Origin: Gemmatimonadota bacterium
GTDB lineage: Bacteria; Gemmatimonadota; Gemmatimonadetes; Gemmatimonadales; Gemmatimonadaceae
Direction: 5' to 3'
Assembly (NCBI GenBank): GCA_016871915.1
Contig: VHBP01000005.1
Coordinates: 1-64,000 of the forward strand
DNA: 64,000 nt
Each line of letters begins with the position of its first letter. Positions within the stretch are counted from its first letter, which is position 1. Positions 1 through 9,783 of the stretch are shown in pieces. The notes under the pieces are model-generated. The model had not been told where the DNA came from, made no database searches, and was given only the letters and a program-made list of their open reading frames with translations. Made by a program: the position numbers and the translations under genes.

Positions 1-1851
1 GTGGCCGGAGGCCGTCACCGGGTTCGGCCCGCCGAACGGCGAGCGCATGCAGAGGCCACCGTTGATCGCGGCGTCACAGCTCCGATCATACTTCCACCCC
101 TCCTTCGACGGGTTGCCGAAGATCCGCACCTGGGTGTTCCCGAGGACCGGCCCAAGGTTCACGTTCTGCCCCGAGAACTGATCGAGGAAGAAGGCAAACG
201 AAGCGGGGGAGTTGAAGGCTCGGTTGAAGGTCAGGCGCCAATTCTGCGTCGGCGTCGCCTTCCACACGAAGGCCGCACGCGGCGAGAACTGGGACCCCTC
301 GAGCCTTGAGTTCATGTCGCCGCGGACGGCGCCGGTAAACTCGATGTTCTCGGTGAGGTTGCGGGTGAACTGCAGGTAGCCGCCCATCTCGGTGATGTTG
401 TCATCCTCCTCGTTGCGGCCCATGATTGTCCCCGCCGTCACTGGCGTGGTCGCGATGTAGTCCGCCCCGGCCGTGAGCTTGGTGTCCCCGAGGTTGAAGC
501 CCTGCTGGAGCTGGCCGACGAGGACGGTCGAGTTGTCGACGACCGGGAGCCCCGTGCGGAGGTAGAAGGTGCCGTTGTCATCACTCGCATCGGCGTTGCC
601 GGCGTTCGACCCATTGTAGAAGACCTGCGCGAAGAACTTTTTGTGGCGGAAGCGCTGCTGGACGTTGACGTAGCTCCAGTTCTTGACCTGCGCGGCACCG
701 AAGGTGCCGGTGATCTCGATGGCGCTGGCGACGTTCGAGTAGCCGACCGTTGTGATCGCCTCGGTGTTCTCGCTCGGCCGGTAGTCGATTCGCGCCTCGC
801 CGGAGTACTTCTCGAGCCCGTAGTCACGGAACTTGGCGACGCCGCTGCGCGACGCCGGTACGGCCGGGTTCACCTGGCCCGTCGCCGTCCGCCCCCAGAT
901 CGCGTAGTTCGCGCGCGCCTGCGGGGTCGCGTTCGGGCCCGCGTCAATTTCGTTGGGGTCGGTGTACTCCCAGTCCTGCGCGGTGAAGTATTCGCCGGAG
1001 AATTTGTAGCCCCACTTCTCGCTGAGCGTGCCGGCGTGGCGGAGCCCGACGCGGGCGAGCGAGCGCTCCCCACCGTCGAGGGTGATCTGGCTCCCCTTTG
1101 AGGTGAACGGGGACTTGGTGATTACGTGGAGGACGCCGGCGCCGGAGTTCGGGCCGTAGAGCGCCGAGGCCGGACCCTGAAGGACCTCGATGCGATCGAT
1201 GTCGTCACCGGTACCGGTGAAGAGGAAGGGGACGTTCACGCGTAGCGACGGGACGCCGGCGAACCGGTAATCCTGCAGCATCAGCATGGCAGTCGAGAAG
1301 GCGTTGTTGAAGCCGCGCGAGACGATGTTCGCCTGCACGATCCCGCCGTTCGAGATCGAGACGCCCGGGACCGCCTTGATGTGGTCCACGATCGAGGCGG
1401 CGGGCCGCTCGGCGATCCGCTCCGAGGTCACGACCGAGATCGCGTTCGGCGAGTCGAGGATCTTCTCCGGCTCGGCGCCGCGGGTGCCCAAGGTCACGAC
1501 CTGGTTGAGCTGGGCTGCGAGCTCCGACAACGAGACGTTCACCGTCGTCGTGGCGCTGGCCGCGACGCGGATTCCCTCGACGCGCTTCTGCGAGAACCCT
1601 ATCCGGGAGACGACGACCGCGTAGGTCCCTGCCGGCACATTGCCGATCCGGTAGTTGCCATCATCGCCGGTCGAGCCCAGCGCCATTCGGGTCGCCCCGG
1701 AGACGACCTGGACCTGGGCGCCCGGGATCGGGGTCGTGCCCCCTTCTTGGGTGACCCGGCCGGCAACGGCACCGGACTGCGCTTGGGCGGTGCTGACCGC
1801 CGAGACGAGTCCGAGCAGGGCAAGCGCCGAGCTGAGGAGACGAATTCGCAT
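1..1851 (-). CDS. TonB-dependent receptor, C-terminus cut by window edge
   Basis: Outer-membrane TonB-dependent receptor, substrate unknown. The frame stays open to the left edge, so 617 residues are visible and the end of the barrel is missing. Residues 1-25 are a signal peptide (MRIRLLSSALALLG, then an AQAQ end). About 26-105 resemble a carboxypeptidase-regulatory-like domain, and about 125-245 the plug domain, with IDRIEVLQGPASALYG. The rest alternates in the way of barrel strands. The ATG at 1851 has GGAGG 10 bases upstream. It lies downstream of queE on the same strand, but a large inverted repeat separates them, so it probably has its own promoter. Confidence 0.9.
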   Translation of the reverse strand, partial: MRIRLLSSALALLGLVSAVSTAQAQSGAVAGRVTQEGGTTPIPGAQVQVVSGATRMALGSTGDDGNYRIGNVPAGTYAVVVSRIGFSQKRVEGIRVAASATTTVNVSLSELAAQLNQVVTLGTRGAEPEKILDSPNAISVVTSERIAERPAASIVDHIKAVPGVSISNGGIVQANIVSRGFNNAFSTAMLMLQDYRFAGVPSLRVNVPFLFTGTGDDIDRIEVLQGPASALYGPNSGAGVLHVITKSPFTSKGSQITLDGGERSLARVGLRHAGTLSEKWGYKFSGEYFTAQDWEYTDPNEIDAGPNATPQARANYAIWGRTATGQVNPAVPASRSGVAKFRDYGLEKYSGEARIDYRPSENTEAITTVGYSNVASAIEITGTFGAAQVKNWSYVNVQQRFRHKKFFAQVFYNGSNAGNADASDDNGTFYLRTGLPVVDNSTVLVGQLQQGFNLGDTKLTAGADYIATTPVTAGTIMGRNEEDDNITEMGGYLQFTRNLTENIEFTGAVRGDMNSRLEGSQFSPRAAFVWKATPTQNWRLTFNRAFNSPASFAFFLDQFSGQNVNLGPVLGNTQVRIFGNPSKEGWKYDRSCDAAINGGLCMRSPFGGPNPVTASGH

Positions 1852-1909
1852 ATGGGAGAGACCTCCGTGAGCGTGATGAAGGCCCCCGGGAGGCCCGGGA
1901 ACCGCGAGT

Positions 1910-1939
1910 TAACATCCCACGCCGGACGGTCGGCGTCAA
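1910..1939 (-). promoter_or_regulatory. Putative sigma-70-like promoter of the TonB receptor
   Basis: On the minus strand TTGACG (1939-1934) and ATGTTA (1915-1910) are separated by 18 bases, about 60 bases before the receptor ATG. The -35 is good and the -10 is weak. This is a pattern match only. Confidence 0.4.
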
Positions 1940-1991
1940 TGGTAGCAGGATGCCAGTCGAACCCTGACGAGTGGGTCAAAAGGGCGGTAAC

Positions 1992-2049
1992 AGGGGACAG
2001 GGACCAGGTATCAGGGACCAGGTACCTGTCCCCTCCTGTCACCTGGTCC
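1992..2049. repeat. Compound direct/inverted repeat at the 3' end of queE
   Basis: AGGGGACAG (1992-2000) is the reverse complement of CTGTCCCCT (2026-2034). Between and beside them GGACCAGGT occurs directly twice (2001-2009, 2016-2024) and once inverted as ACCTGGTCC (2041-2049). The right part runs into the queE stop codon. It could fold as a long hairpin and act as a queE terminator, or be a copy of a short interspersed repeat. No T-run follows, so ordinary intrinsic termination is not obvious. Confidence 0.6.
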
Positions 2050-2680
2050 CTGCCACTTTGTGCCCCTGAATCGAGAGCCGCCACTTGGGATGCGCCAAGC
2101 AGTACGCCACCGCCGCGGCGGTGTTTGCCGCGAGGTCGGGACCGTCCATCGGCTGTAATAGGAAGTGGCGGAACCCGAGCCCCTCGAACCGCTCCGGCAT
2201 CGCCTCCGCCTGCGGGAAGACGAGTTTGAGCTCGTCCCCGGTGGTCGCCACCAGCGGGGCGTCCGCCTTGGGGCTCACACAGACCCAGTCGATCCCCGCC
2301 GGGACCGGCTGCGTCCCGTTGGTCTCGACCGCGACGTCGAACCCCTTGGCCTGGAGCGCGGCGACGGCGGCCGCATCCAATTGGAGGAGGGGCTCCCCCC
2401 CGGTGCAGACCACCAGCCGCTTCCCGCTGGCCCCTTCGGATCCCGTCGGCCACCGAGACGCGACCGCCTCGGCCAGCGCCTCGGCCGTCGCGAACTTGCC
2501 GCCGTCCGGCCCCACCCCCACGAAATCGGTGTCGCAGAAGCGGCAGGTCGCCGTCGCCCGGTCCGCCTCGCGCCCCGTCCAGAGATTACACCCCGAGAAC
2601 CGACAGAAGACCGCCGGTCGCCCCGCCTGGATCCCCTCCCCCTGCAGGGTATAGAAGATCTCCTTGACGGTGTACGTCAC
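2039..2680 (-). CDS. queE: 7-carboxy-7-deazaguanine synthase (radical SAM)
   Basis: Radical SAM enzyme converting 6-carboxytetrahydropterin to 7-carboxy-7-deazaguanine in preQ0/queuosine synthesis. 213 aa. Near the N-terminus FYTLQGEG (9-16) is the substrate-pocket motif. Cys31, Cys46 and Cys49 give the CX14CX2C spacing typical of QueE rather than the standard CX3CX2C, ending in [16 protein letters not shown] follows. The GTG at 2680 is chosen because it overlaps the queC stop as GTGA, and the protein then begins right at the conserved [14 protein letters not shown]. QueC, the next enzyme, is upstream and translationally coupled; queD and folE are not in the window. Confidence 0.93.
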   Translation of the reverse strand: MTYTVKEIFYTLQGEGIQAGRPAVFCRFSGCNLWTGREADRATATCRFCDTDFVGVGPDGGKFATAEALAEAVASRWPTGSEGASGKRLVVCTGGEPLLQLDAAAVAALQAKGFDVAVETNGTQPVPAGIDWVCVSPKADAPLVATTGDELKLVFPQAEAMPERFEGLGFRHFLLQPMDGPDLAANTAAAVAYCLAHPKWRLSIQGHKVAGTR

Positions 2681-3381
2681 GCCGGCCGTCCTCGCGCCTC
2701 GGCGAACCCCTTCGCCCGAAGGGCGCACGCATCGCACCGACCACAGGGGGTTCCGTCCCCCTCAGGGTCGTAGCAGCTGATCGTCTCGTCGTAGTCCACG
2801 CCCAAGGCGAAGCCGGAGCGGATGATGTCGGCCTTGGAGCAGTCGATCAGTGGGGTGAGGATTCGCGTGCGGCTCGTCCCCTCCACCCCGGCCTTGGTCG
2901 CGAGGTTCGCCATCTGCTCGTACGCGGCGATGTACGCCGGTCGGCAGTCGGGGTAGCCGCTGTAGTCGAGGGCGTTCACGCCGATCAGCAGGTCCGTGGC
3001 CCCGAGCACCTCCGCCCAGGCGAGCGCGAAGGAGAGGAAGATCGTGTTCCGCGCCGGTACATAGGTGATCGGGATCCCCTCATGCATCGCGGCCGCATCG
3101 CGGTCCTTGGGCACCGCGAGGTCGGCGGTGAGCGCCGAGCCGCCGAAGAGGCGCAGGTCGATGTCGACCACCACATGCCGCGCCACCTGATACCGCTCGG
3201 CGATCCGCCGAGCCCGATCGATCTCGATCCCATGCCGCTGGCCGTAGCGGAAGGTCAGCGCATTCACCGCGTAGCCGGCCTCGGTGGCGAGGGCGAGGAC
3301 CGTGGTGGAGTCGAGTCCCCCGCTCAGGAGGAGGACGGCGGGGGTCCCCGCCGGGACGGCGGGCAGGGTCGCGAGGGGCAT
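2677..3381 (-). CDS. queC: 7-cyano-7-deazaguanine synthase
   Basis: ATP-dependent ligase converting 7-carboxy-7-deazaguanine to preQ0, the step after QueE. 234 aa, the usual length. The PP-loop SGGLDS is at residues 20-25. Four cysteines near the end (203, 213, 216, 219, in [17 protein letters not shown]) form the zinc site of the family. Its stop overlaps the queE start by four bases (GTGA). It sits 45 bases after aguA in the same direction and probably belongs to the acnA-to-queE run. Confidence 0.95.
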   Translation of the reverse strand: MPLATLPAVPAGTPAVLLLSGGLDSTTVLALATEAGYAVNALTFRYGQRHGIEIDRARRIAERYQVARHVVVDIDLRLFGGSALTADLAVPKDRDAAAMHEGIPITYVPARNTIFLSFALAWAEVLGATDLLIGVNALDYSGYPDCRPAYIAAYEQMANLATKAGVEGTSRTRILTPLIDCSKADIIRSGFALGVDYDETISCYDPEGDGTPCGRCDACALRAKGFAEARGRPA

Positions 3382-3426
3382 CCGTGAAATCTGATGGGTC
3401 CGGCCCCCGCTGGCGCGGGCGCCGGT

Positions 3427-4512
3427 CTATTGTGTCGTCGCCGCCGGCTGCTGCTGCGTCAGACAGTGCAACGTCCCAAGCCCCCAGACGAGATCCACCG
3501 CGTGGATCCCGACGATCTCCCGCTCTGGGAAGCACTCGGCCAGCGTGTTGAGCGCGATCCGATCATTCGGGTCGTTGAAGGTCGGGACGATCACCACCCT
3601 GTTCGCGATATAGAAGTTCGCGTAGCTCGCCGGGAGCCGCGTCCCATCCATGATCACCGCGCGCGGATAGGGGAGGGTGATCACCTGCAGCGTCTCACCC
3701 CGCGCATCGGTCGCTCGCTGGAGCCGATGGCGGTTGTCGAGCGACCTCGCGTGATTCTCGTCCGCGGGGTCCTCCTCGTGCGCCAGGACCACGACCCCTG
3801 GTGCGACGAAGCGCGCGATGTCGTCGACATGTCCATGCGTGTCATCCCCGACGCACCCTTCGCCCAACCAGATGGTCTTGGTGATTCCCAGCTCCGCGGC
3901 GAAGGCGCGCTCGTAGTCCTCACGCGTGAAGCCGGGGTTCCGCACCTGCACATCGGTGAGGAGCCATTCCTCGGTGACGAGGATCGTGCCGAGGCCATCG
4001 GTCTCGATCCCGCCCCCCTCGAGGATCAGGCGCCCGCGCCCGTCCTGCCGCTGCGGCTCGGTACGCGCGATACCGGTATGGTCGGCGATGAACGCGCCGA
4101 TCCGCGCATCGCGCGCGAAGTTCTCGTACTTGGCCCAGGCGTTGAATCCCCAGTTGGCCCACCGCACCGAGCCATCGGCGAGGAGCACGCCAGTGGGCGC
4201 CGAGTCACGCAACCAGACCCGATCCGACGGACATTGATGCAGATGGATGCGTGATTCGCGGACCTCGTGCATCCGCAGACAGTGCCACGCCTGTTCCTCG
4301 GTGGCCTCGTCGTGCACGAGGATGTGCACCCGCTCATGCGCAGCGAGCGCGCGTGCGATCTCGGCGTAGACCCATGGGATCGGTCCGAACTTCCCGGGCC
4401 AATCAGGCTCATGATGGGGCCACGAGATCCAGGTGGCGTCGTGGCGCTCCCACTCCGCCGGCCAGCGCACCCCAGCGGGGCCGACCGGCGGGCGCTGCCC
4501 CGCGCGGTTCAC
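3427..4512 (-). CDS. aguA: Agmatine deiminase
   Basis: Hydrolyses agmatine to N-carbamoylputrescine and ammonia, a member of the guanidine-modifying family. 361 aa, typical length. Visible signatures are PAEWERHDATWISWPH near the N-terminus, the DTHGHVDD motif in the middle and the catalytic cysteine at about 350 in GLGTLHCLTQQ. The GTG at 4512 overlaps the stop of the upstream amidase gene as GTGA. The neighbour carries out the next reaction, so the pair forms a complete agmatine-to-putrescine route. Confidence 0.93.
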   Translation of the reverse strand: MNRAGQRPPVGPAGVRWPAEWERHDATWISWPHHEPDWPGKFGPIPWVYAEIARALAAHERVHILVHDEATEEQAWHCLRMHEVRESRIHLHQCPSDRVWLRDSAPTGVLLADGSVRWANWGFNAWAKYENFARDARIGAFIADHTGIARTEPQRQDGRGRLILEGGGIETDGLGTILVTEEWLLTDVQVRNPGFTREDYERAFAAELGITKTIWLGEGCVGDDTHGHVDDIARFVAPGVVVLAHEEDPADENHARSLDNRHRLQRATDARGETLQVITLPYPRAVIMDGTRLPASYANFYIANRVVIVPTFNDPNDRIALNTLAECFPEREIVGIHAVDLVWGLGTLHCLTQQQPAATTQ

Positions 4513-5459
4513 GACCCGAGCCAGCGGTTCAGGATCGGGCTATACGCGTCGATCCGGCGATCGCGCAGGAAGGGCCAGTTCCGCCGCGTGTATTCGATCA
4601 GGCTCGGATCGCAGGTCGCGATCAGCGTGGTCTCACCCGTCTCCGCCTGCGCCATGTATCGCCCGTACGGATCGCAGATGAACGAATGCCCGAAGAACTC
4701 GAGTCCATCGGTCCCCGCCTCGGGCTCGAACCCCGCGCGATTCGGCGCGGCGACGAAGACCCCATTGGCGATCGCATGCGCACGCTGCGCGGTGCGCCAG
4801 GCATCGACCTGCGCCGCCCCCCACTCGGCCTTTTCCGCCGGATGCCACCCGATCGCCGTCGGATAGATCAGGAGGTCGGCGCCGAGGAGGGCGGTGATGC
4901 GCGCCCCCTCCGGATACCACTGATCCCAACAGATGAGGACGCCGATCGTCGCGTAGCGCGTCTTCCACACCATGAATCCCGACGCCTCGGCCTCTGGACC
5001 GCGCGCGCCCTTCGGCTGCACCGAGACACCGGCATCCCCGGGGGCGAAGTAGTACTTCTCCTCGAAGAGCGGGTCGTGCGGGATGTGCATCTTGCGATAG
5101 AGCCCGAGCAGCGCGCCGTCGGCGTCGATCACCGCAGCGCTGTTGCGATAGACGCCCGGGGCCTGCCGCTCGTAGAACGGCACGACGAGCACCACCGCGA
5201 GCTCCTTCGCCACCGCCTGCAGGCGCGTCACCGTCGGACCGGTGACCTCCTCCGCGAGATCGAAGCGACTCGCATCGAGCGTCTTGCAGAAGTAGGGGGC
5301 GTTGAAGAGCTCCTTCAGGCAGATGACCTGCGCCCCCCTCGTGTGCGCGTCACGGATCCGCCGCTCGGTGGCGACGAGGGTCGCCTCAGCGGTGGACTCC
5401 ACCCCGTCCTGGATCACCGCGACGGTGAAGGGCGCCCGCACGCGCACGGTCGTGCTCAC
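4509..5459 (-). CDS. aguB: N-carbamoylputrescine amidase
   Basis: Nitrilase-superfamily amidase releasing putrescine, CO2 and ammonia from N-carbamoylputrescine. 316 aa. The Glu-Lys-Cys triad is visible as Glu50 (LKELFN), Lys123 (YRKMHIP) and Cys177 in LICWDQWYPEGAR, a string characteristic of this subgroup. The frame is open further upstream, but the GTG at 5459 is preferred: it overlaps the peroxiredoxin stop (GTGA) and gives the family's usual N-terminus. The aguA gene is coupled downstream in the same way. Confidence 0.93.
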   Translation of the reverse strand: MSTTVRVRAPFTVAVIQDGVESTAEATLVATERRIRDAHTRGAQVICLKELFNAPYFCKTLDASRFDLAEEVTGPTVTRLQAVAKELAVVLVVPFYERQAPGVYRNSAAVIDADGALLGLYRKMHIPHDPLFEEKYYFAPGDAGVSVQPKGARGPEAEASGFMVWKTRYATIGVLICWDQWYPEGARITALLGADLLIYPTAIGWHPAEKAEWGAAQVDAWRTAQRAHAIANGVFVAAPNRAGFEPEAGTDGLEFFGHSFICDPYGRYMAQAETGETTLIATCDPSLIEYTRRNWPFLRDRRIDAYSPILNRWLGS

Positions 5460-6016
5460 TTCCCGCGCGCCTTCTTCACCGCCGCGCCGAGCTCGGTGTA
5501 GGCGTCCGCCGAGAGCTCGCGGAAGGGGCGCATGATATGCTGGATCCGCCCATCCGGGCCGATCACGAAGACCACCCGCTTGTAGAAATTCACGGCAGGG
5601 AACTTCACGTCGTACTTCTCCCCGAGGATCCCCTCGGTATCGGAGACGAAGGTCTGTGGGAACTTCTTCTCCGCCGCCCAACTCTGGAGGGTGGAGATCT
5701 CGTCGGTGCTGATGGCGAGCAGCGTCACCCCATCACCGTTGTTGAAGAGCGTGGCGTACTGATCACGGTACGCCTCCATTTGTGCCGTTCAGCCACCGGT
5801 CCTCGCCTTCGGGAAGAAGGCGAGGACGACGGTCTGCCCGCGCAGACCGCTGAGGGTGATCGGCTTGGGCCGGAGGCCGTCCCGCGTCGCCGCGGGAAGG
5901 GTGAAGTCGGGGGCGAGGTCGCCCACCTTGGGGCCGCCATCCTGCGCCGCCAACGCCCCGGGGGCGATGAGGGCGACGAGGCCGCGGAACGCGTGCCGCA
6001 TGAAGGAGGATGTCAT
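5456..6016 (-). CDS. Peroxiredoxin, predicted selenoprotein (in-frame UGA at residue 76)
   Basis: AhpC/TSA-type thiol (selenol) peroxidase, probably periplasmic: residues 1-25 look like a signal peptide ending ALAAQ. 186 aa if UGA is read through. TGA at 5791-5789 lies exactly where the peroxidatic cysteine belongs: FFPKARTGG-U-TAQMEAYRDQ, which is PXXXTXXU of the family motif PXXXTXXC. The catalytic arginine equivalent is near 147 (YKRVVFVIGPDG). The frame downstream is intact to 5456 and coupled to aguB by GTGA. There is no cysteine anywhere, so it would be a 1-Sec enzyme. A 7-bp hairpin 14 bases after the UGA fits a bacterial SECIS. The alternative is a pseudogene by Cys-to-stop mutation. 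Alternative start ATG at 6001. Confidence 0.75.
5753..5774 (-). promoter_or_regulatory. Candidate bacterial SECIS hairpin
   Basis: On the mRNA strand GGCGTAC (5774-5768) pairs perfectly with GTACGCC (5759-5753) around an 8-base loop CGTGATCA. The stem starts 14 bases after the UGA and the loop 21 bases after it. A G occurs within the first two loop bases, as expected for bacterial SECIS elements recognised by SelB. It lies inside coding sequence, as such elements do. SelB binding is inferred. Confidence 0.65.
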
Positions 6017-6055
6017 AGGGTGAAGAGTGTCTGGCGCGGGCGGTCGCCGCAATGA

Positions 6056-6955
6056 TCAGGGGGTGATCAGTCGCAAGGCACTGGGCACGCTCACGACCTC
6101 TACCTCGGCGCTCGGAGTGCGCCGGAGCTCGCCATCGACCTCGATCCAGGGCGCCGATTCACACCGCACGCGGAATGTGGTCCCCCGCCGATGGGTGCAG
6201 GCGGGGTCGCCGAGGTGCCTGCCACGGAGGGCGGAGAGGAGGAGGGGGAGGCGTCGCCAGCGCGGGACGTCGAGGAAGGCGACGGCATCGAGGAGCCCAT
6301 CGTCGATCCGCGCGCCGGGGGCCACATGGAAGGCGCCACCGAAGAGCGCCCCGTTGGAGAAGACGGCGAGGAGGTGCGGGCGCATCGCGCCGTCATCGAG
6401 CGCGAGCGAGAGGGCGCGGTAGCGCACCGCCTCGGCGAACGCCGCGAGGATGTAGCGCGGCGCACCGGGCAGTGGGCGCAGTCGCTCGGCGAAGGTGTTG
6501 CACGCCACGTCGAAGCCGATCCCCGCGACGTTCAGGAACCAGTGTCCACCGATCCGCCCCATGTCGACGCGACGTTCACGGGCTGAACCGTTCGCGAGCG
6601 CCTCGGCAAGTTGGTTCGCCATCACGGCGGGGGCCCCACCGGCGAGCCCGAGATTCTTCACGAAGTCATTCCCGGTCCCCGCCGGGATCAGCGCGAGGCG
6701 GAGCGGGGCACCCGCCGCGGCGACCGGCCCCGCGACATTGGAGAAGCTCCCATCCCCGCCGACCACCACCAGCGTCTCGATCCCCTCGGCGATCGCCTCG
6801 GCCACCACTCGCGCCTCATCCCCTGCGCGTTCGGTGGATCGCACATCCACGAAACCGATCCGGGCGAACGCGGCACGGATGCCAGCAATCGCCCGGGTGC
6901 CGCGGCCCGATCCGGCCGCGGGGTTATAGAGGACGCGGACCGCGCTACCGCCCAC
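6056..6955 (-). CDS. Diacylglycerol/sphingosine-type lipid kinase
   Basis: Cytoplasmic lipid kinase of the DagK/YegS family, phosphorylating diacylglycerol or a related lipid with ATP. 299 aa. Signatures: [12 protein letters not shown] at the start, [13 protein letters not shown] with the catalytic-domain GGDG, and [15 protein letters not shown]. The C-terminal half matches the second domain of the family ([11 protein letters not shown]; the IDDGLLD region). I start it at the GTG at 6955, which overlaps the end of acnA; an ATG further upstream lies inside acnA and would add non-family residues. The exact lipid substrate cannot be read from sequence. Confidence 0.85.
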   Translation of the reverse strand: MGGSAVRVLYNPAAGSGRGTRAIAGIRAAFARIGFVDVRSTERAGDEARVVAEAIAEGIETLVVVGGDGSFSNVAGPVAAAGAPLRLALIPAGTGNDFVKNLGLAGGAPAVMANQLAEALANGSARERRVDMGRIGGHWFLNVAGIGFDVACNTFAERLRPLPGAPRYILAAFAEAVRYRALSLALDDGAMRPHLLAVFSNGALFGGAFHVAPGARIDDGLLDAVAFLDVPRWRRLPLLLSALRGRHLGDPACTHRRGTTFRVRCESAPWIEVDGELRRTPSAEVEVVSVPSALRLITP

Positions 6956-9677
6956 CGGCGAGCTGGCGCAGCACGTACTGCAGGATCCCGCCATGCCGGT
7001 AGTAGTTGAGCTCCTCCGGGGTGTCGATCCGGCTGCGCACCTGGAAGGTGAACGTCCCCTTCGCGCCGACCGCCTTCACCGTCAGCGTCGCGCGCGGCGC
7101 CATCGTGTCGGAGAGCCCCTCGATGGTGAGGGTCTCGAACCCGGTGAGCCCGAGCGACTGCCGCGTCTCACCCGCGGCGAACTCGAGCGGGAGCACCCCC
7201 ATCCCGACGAGGTTCGAGCGATGGATCCGCTCGAAGCTCTCGGCGATCACCGCGCGCACCCCGAGGAGCATCGTCCCCTTCGCCGCCCAGTCGCGCGAGG
7301 AGCCGGTGCCATACTCCTTTCCGGCGATGATGACGAGCGGGGTGCCGGCCTGCTGATAGGCGATCGACGCCTCGTAGAACGAGGTCGGCTCCGCGCCCTC
7401 GGCGGTCCGCGTCCACCACCCCTCCATCCCCGGCGTGAGCTCGTTCTTGAGACGGATGTTCGCGAAGGTGCCGCGCATCATCACCTCGTGGTTCCCGCGC
7501 CGCGCGCCATACGAGTTGAAATCCTTCTTGGCGACGCCGAGCGAGGCGAGCCACTGACCGGCGGGCGACTTCTCCGCGATCGAACCGGCGGGGGAGATAT
7601 GGTCGGTGGTGATCGAGTCCGCGAACATCCCGAGCACCCGCGCCTTCGCGATCGGCTGGACCCCCGGCGGGGTCATCGTCATCCCCTCGAAGTACGGGGG
7701 ATGCTTCACGTACGTCGAGGCATCATCCCAGACGTAGCGATCGCCGGTCGGGGCTTTGATCGCCTTCCACTCGGCGTCGCCACCGAAGACGTCGGCGTAT
7801 TCCTTCTCGAACTGCTCGCGCTTCACCGCGCGCAGCACCGTGTTCTCCACCTCCTGCGTGGTCGGCCAGATGTCGCGCAGGAAGACGGGACCCTTCGCCC
7901 CGACGCCGATCGGTTCCTTGTCGAAATCGATGTCGGCGCGGCCGGCGAGGGCGTACGCCACCACGAGCGGCGGCGAGGCGAGATAGTTGAAGCGCGTCTG
8001 CGGATTCACGCGCCCCTCGAAGTTGCGGTTGCCCGAGAGCACGGCGGCAACGGTGAGCTTCCCGTGATCGATCGCCTTGCTGATCGTCTCCGGGAGCGGT
8101 CCCGAGTTCCCGATGCAGGTGGTGCACCCGTAGCCGACGATCTGGAAGCCGAGGGCGTCGAGCGCGGGCTGCACGCCCGCCCTGCCGAAGTAGTCGCGTA
8201 CGACCTTCGATCCTGGCGCGAGCGAGGTCTTCACCCAGGGCTTGGAGGTGAGCCCCGCCGCGACCGCCTTCTGCGCGAGGAGCCCCGCCGCGAGCATCAC
8301 GCTCGGATTGGAGGTGTTGGTGCAGCTCGTGATCGCCGCGATCACCACAGCACCGTCGTGCAGCTCGAACTCGCTCCCGCGATGCGTGGTCTTCACCGCC
8401 GCCGGGGTGAGGTCGACCGCGGTCGCCGCCCCGCCCGACTTCGCCGCCGCGGCCTGCGCCACCCGCTCCTTCTCCGCCTTGAAGGCGTCGGCGTAGGTGG
8501 GCTTCATCTGCGTGAGCGCGATCCGGTCCTGCGGCCGCTTCGGCCCCGCGAGCGAGGGGACGACGGTCGAGAGGTCGAGCTCCAAGGTGTCGGTGAAGAC
8601 AGGGTCCGGGGTCTCCGCGGTGCGGAAGAGTCCCTGCGCCTTGGTGTACGCCTCGACGAGCTTGATCTGGTGTTCGCTGCGCCCCGAGAGGCGGAGATAC
8701 TTGAGCGTCTCCTCATCCACCGGGAAGAAGCCCATCGTCGCGCCATATTCCGGCGCCATGTTCGCGATCGTCGCGCGGTCGGCGAGCGCGAGCCCATCGA
8801 GCCCCGGGCCGTGGTACTCGACGAACTTGCCGACGACCTTCTTCTTGCGGAGCATCTCGGTGCAGGTGAGCACGAGGTCGGTCGCGGTCGCGCCGAGCGG
8901 GAGCTTGCCCGTGAGCTTGAACCCCACCACCTCGGGGATCAGCATCGAGACGGGCTGGCCGAGCATCGCCGCCTCGGCCTCGATCCCGCCGACGCCCCAG
9001 CCGAGGACGCCGAGGCCGTTGATCATTGTGGTGTGCGAGTCGGTGCCGACGAGCGAATCGCAGTAGACCGTCGGGGTGCCATCCTCCTCGCCGACGAACG
9101 CGACCTGCGCGAGGTACTCGAGGTTCACCTGGTGACAGATCCCGGTGCCCGGCGGGACGACGCGGAAGTTGCGGAGCGCGGTGCCCCCCCAGCGGAGGAA
9201 CTGGTAGCGCTCGCCATTCCGCTCGTACTCGAGCTGCGTGTTGAGGAGCATCGCCGCCTCGGTGCCGTACTCGTCGACCTGCACCGAGTGGTCGATCACG
9301 AGGTCGACCGGCTGGAGCGGGTTGATCCGCGCGGGATCGCCGCCCAAGGTCGCGATCGCATCACGCATCGCCGCGAGGTCCACCACGCAGGGGACGCCGG
9401 TGAAGTCCTGCAAGAGGACGCGCGCGGTGCGGAAGGCGATCTCCTGGTCGACCGGCTTGGTGACATCCCAGCGGGCGAGTGCCTCGATGTCGGCACGCTT
9501 CACGAAGCCGCCGTCCTCGTTCCGGAGGAGGTTCTCGAGCAGGATACGCAGCGAGAAGGGGAGGCGCGCGACGGTGTTCCCCGGGAGGGTGCTCAGTGCG
9601 CCGAGCCGATAGTAGGTGTAGGAGCGGCCGTCGACGGCGAGGGTGTCGCGGCTCGAGAAGGAGTTATGGTAGGACAT
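6945..9677 (-). CDS. acnA: Aconitate hydratase
   Basis: Interconverts citrate and isocitrate in the TCA cycle, cytoplasmic, with a [4Fe-4S] cluster. 910 aa, typical of the AcnA/IRP type. Cluster ligands sit in [16 protein letters not shown] and [28 protein letters not shown] lies in the mobile C-terminal domain. The frame is open far upstream to 10145, but ATG 9677 ([13 protein letters not shown]) gives the family N-terminus. It is the first gene of the minus-strand run to queE; upstream is a 106-base divergent spacer. Confidence 0.96.
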   Translation of the reverse strand: MSYHNSFSSRDTLAVDGRSYTYYRLGALSTLPGNTVARLPFSLRILLENLLRNEDGGFVKRADIEALARWDVTKPVDQEIAFRTARVLLQDFTGVPCVVDLAAMRDAIATLGGDPARINPLQPVDLVIDHSVQVDEYGTEAAMLLNTQLEYERNGERYQFLRWGGTALRNFRVVPPGTGICHQVNLEYLAQVAFVGEEDGTPTVYCDSLVGTDSHTTMINGLGVLGWGVGGIEAEAAMLGQPVSMLIPEVVGFKLTGKLPLGATATDLVLTCTEMLRKKKVVGKFVEYHGPGLDGLALADRATIANMAPEYGATMGFFPVDEETLKYLRLSGRSEHQIKLVEAYTKAQGLFRTAETPDPVFTDTLELDLSTVVPSLAGPKRPQDRIALTQMKPTYADAFKAEKERVAQAAAAKSGGAATAVDLTPAAVKTTHRGSEFELHDGAVVIAAITSCTNTSNPSVMLAAGLLAQKAVAAGLTSKPWVKTSLAPGSKVVRDYFGRAGVQPALDALGFQIVGYGCTTCIGNSGPLPETISKAIDHGKLTVAAVLSGNRNFEGRVNPQTRFNYLASPPLVVAYALAGRADIDFDKEPIGVGAKGPVFLRDIWPTTQEVENTVLRAVKREQFEKEYADVFGGDAEWKAIKAPTGDRYVWDDASTYVKHPPYFEGMTMTPPGVQPIAKARVLGMFADSITTDHISPAGSIAEKSPAGQWLASLGVAKKDFNSYGARRGNHEVMMRGTFANIRLKNELTPGMEGWWTRTAEGAEPTSFYEASIAYQQAGTPLVIIAGKEYGTGSSRDWAAKGTMLLGVRAVIAESFERIHRSNLVGMGVLPLEFAAGETRQSLGLTGFETLTIEGLSDTMAPRATLTVKAVGAKGTFTFQVRSRIDTPEELNYYRHGGILQYVLRQLAGGR

Positions 9678-9783
9678 GAGAGCGAAATTTATGCGACGCG
9701 CCGCACGATGTCGGGGCATCCTGTCTGGTCCGTCGATGGTCAGATGGTTGGGGGAGTCCCTCTGGGACGGTAGATTCCCTGCG

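Noticed and set aside
1935-1985. tRNA-like T-arm (GGGTTCGACTGG on the minus strand)
   Set aside because: No acceptor, D or anticodon stems can be formed around it.
5456-6052. Two separate short genes (5789-6052 and 5456-5779)
   Set aside because: Each half lacks part of one peroxiredoxin domain. They share one frame separated only by the TGA at the catalytic position, so a single Sec-containing gene is the simpler reading.
6993-9773. 926-codon open frame on the plus strand
   Set aside because: It lies antisense to acnA, has the Arg/Glu/Asp-rich composition typical of a GC-rich shadow frame and matches no protein pattern.
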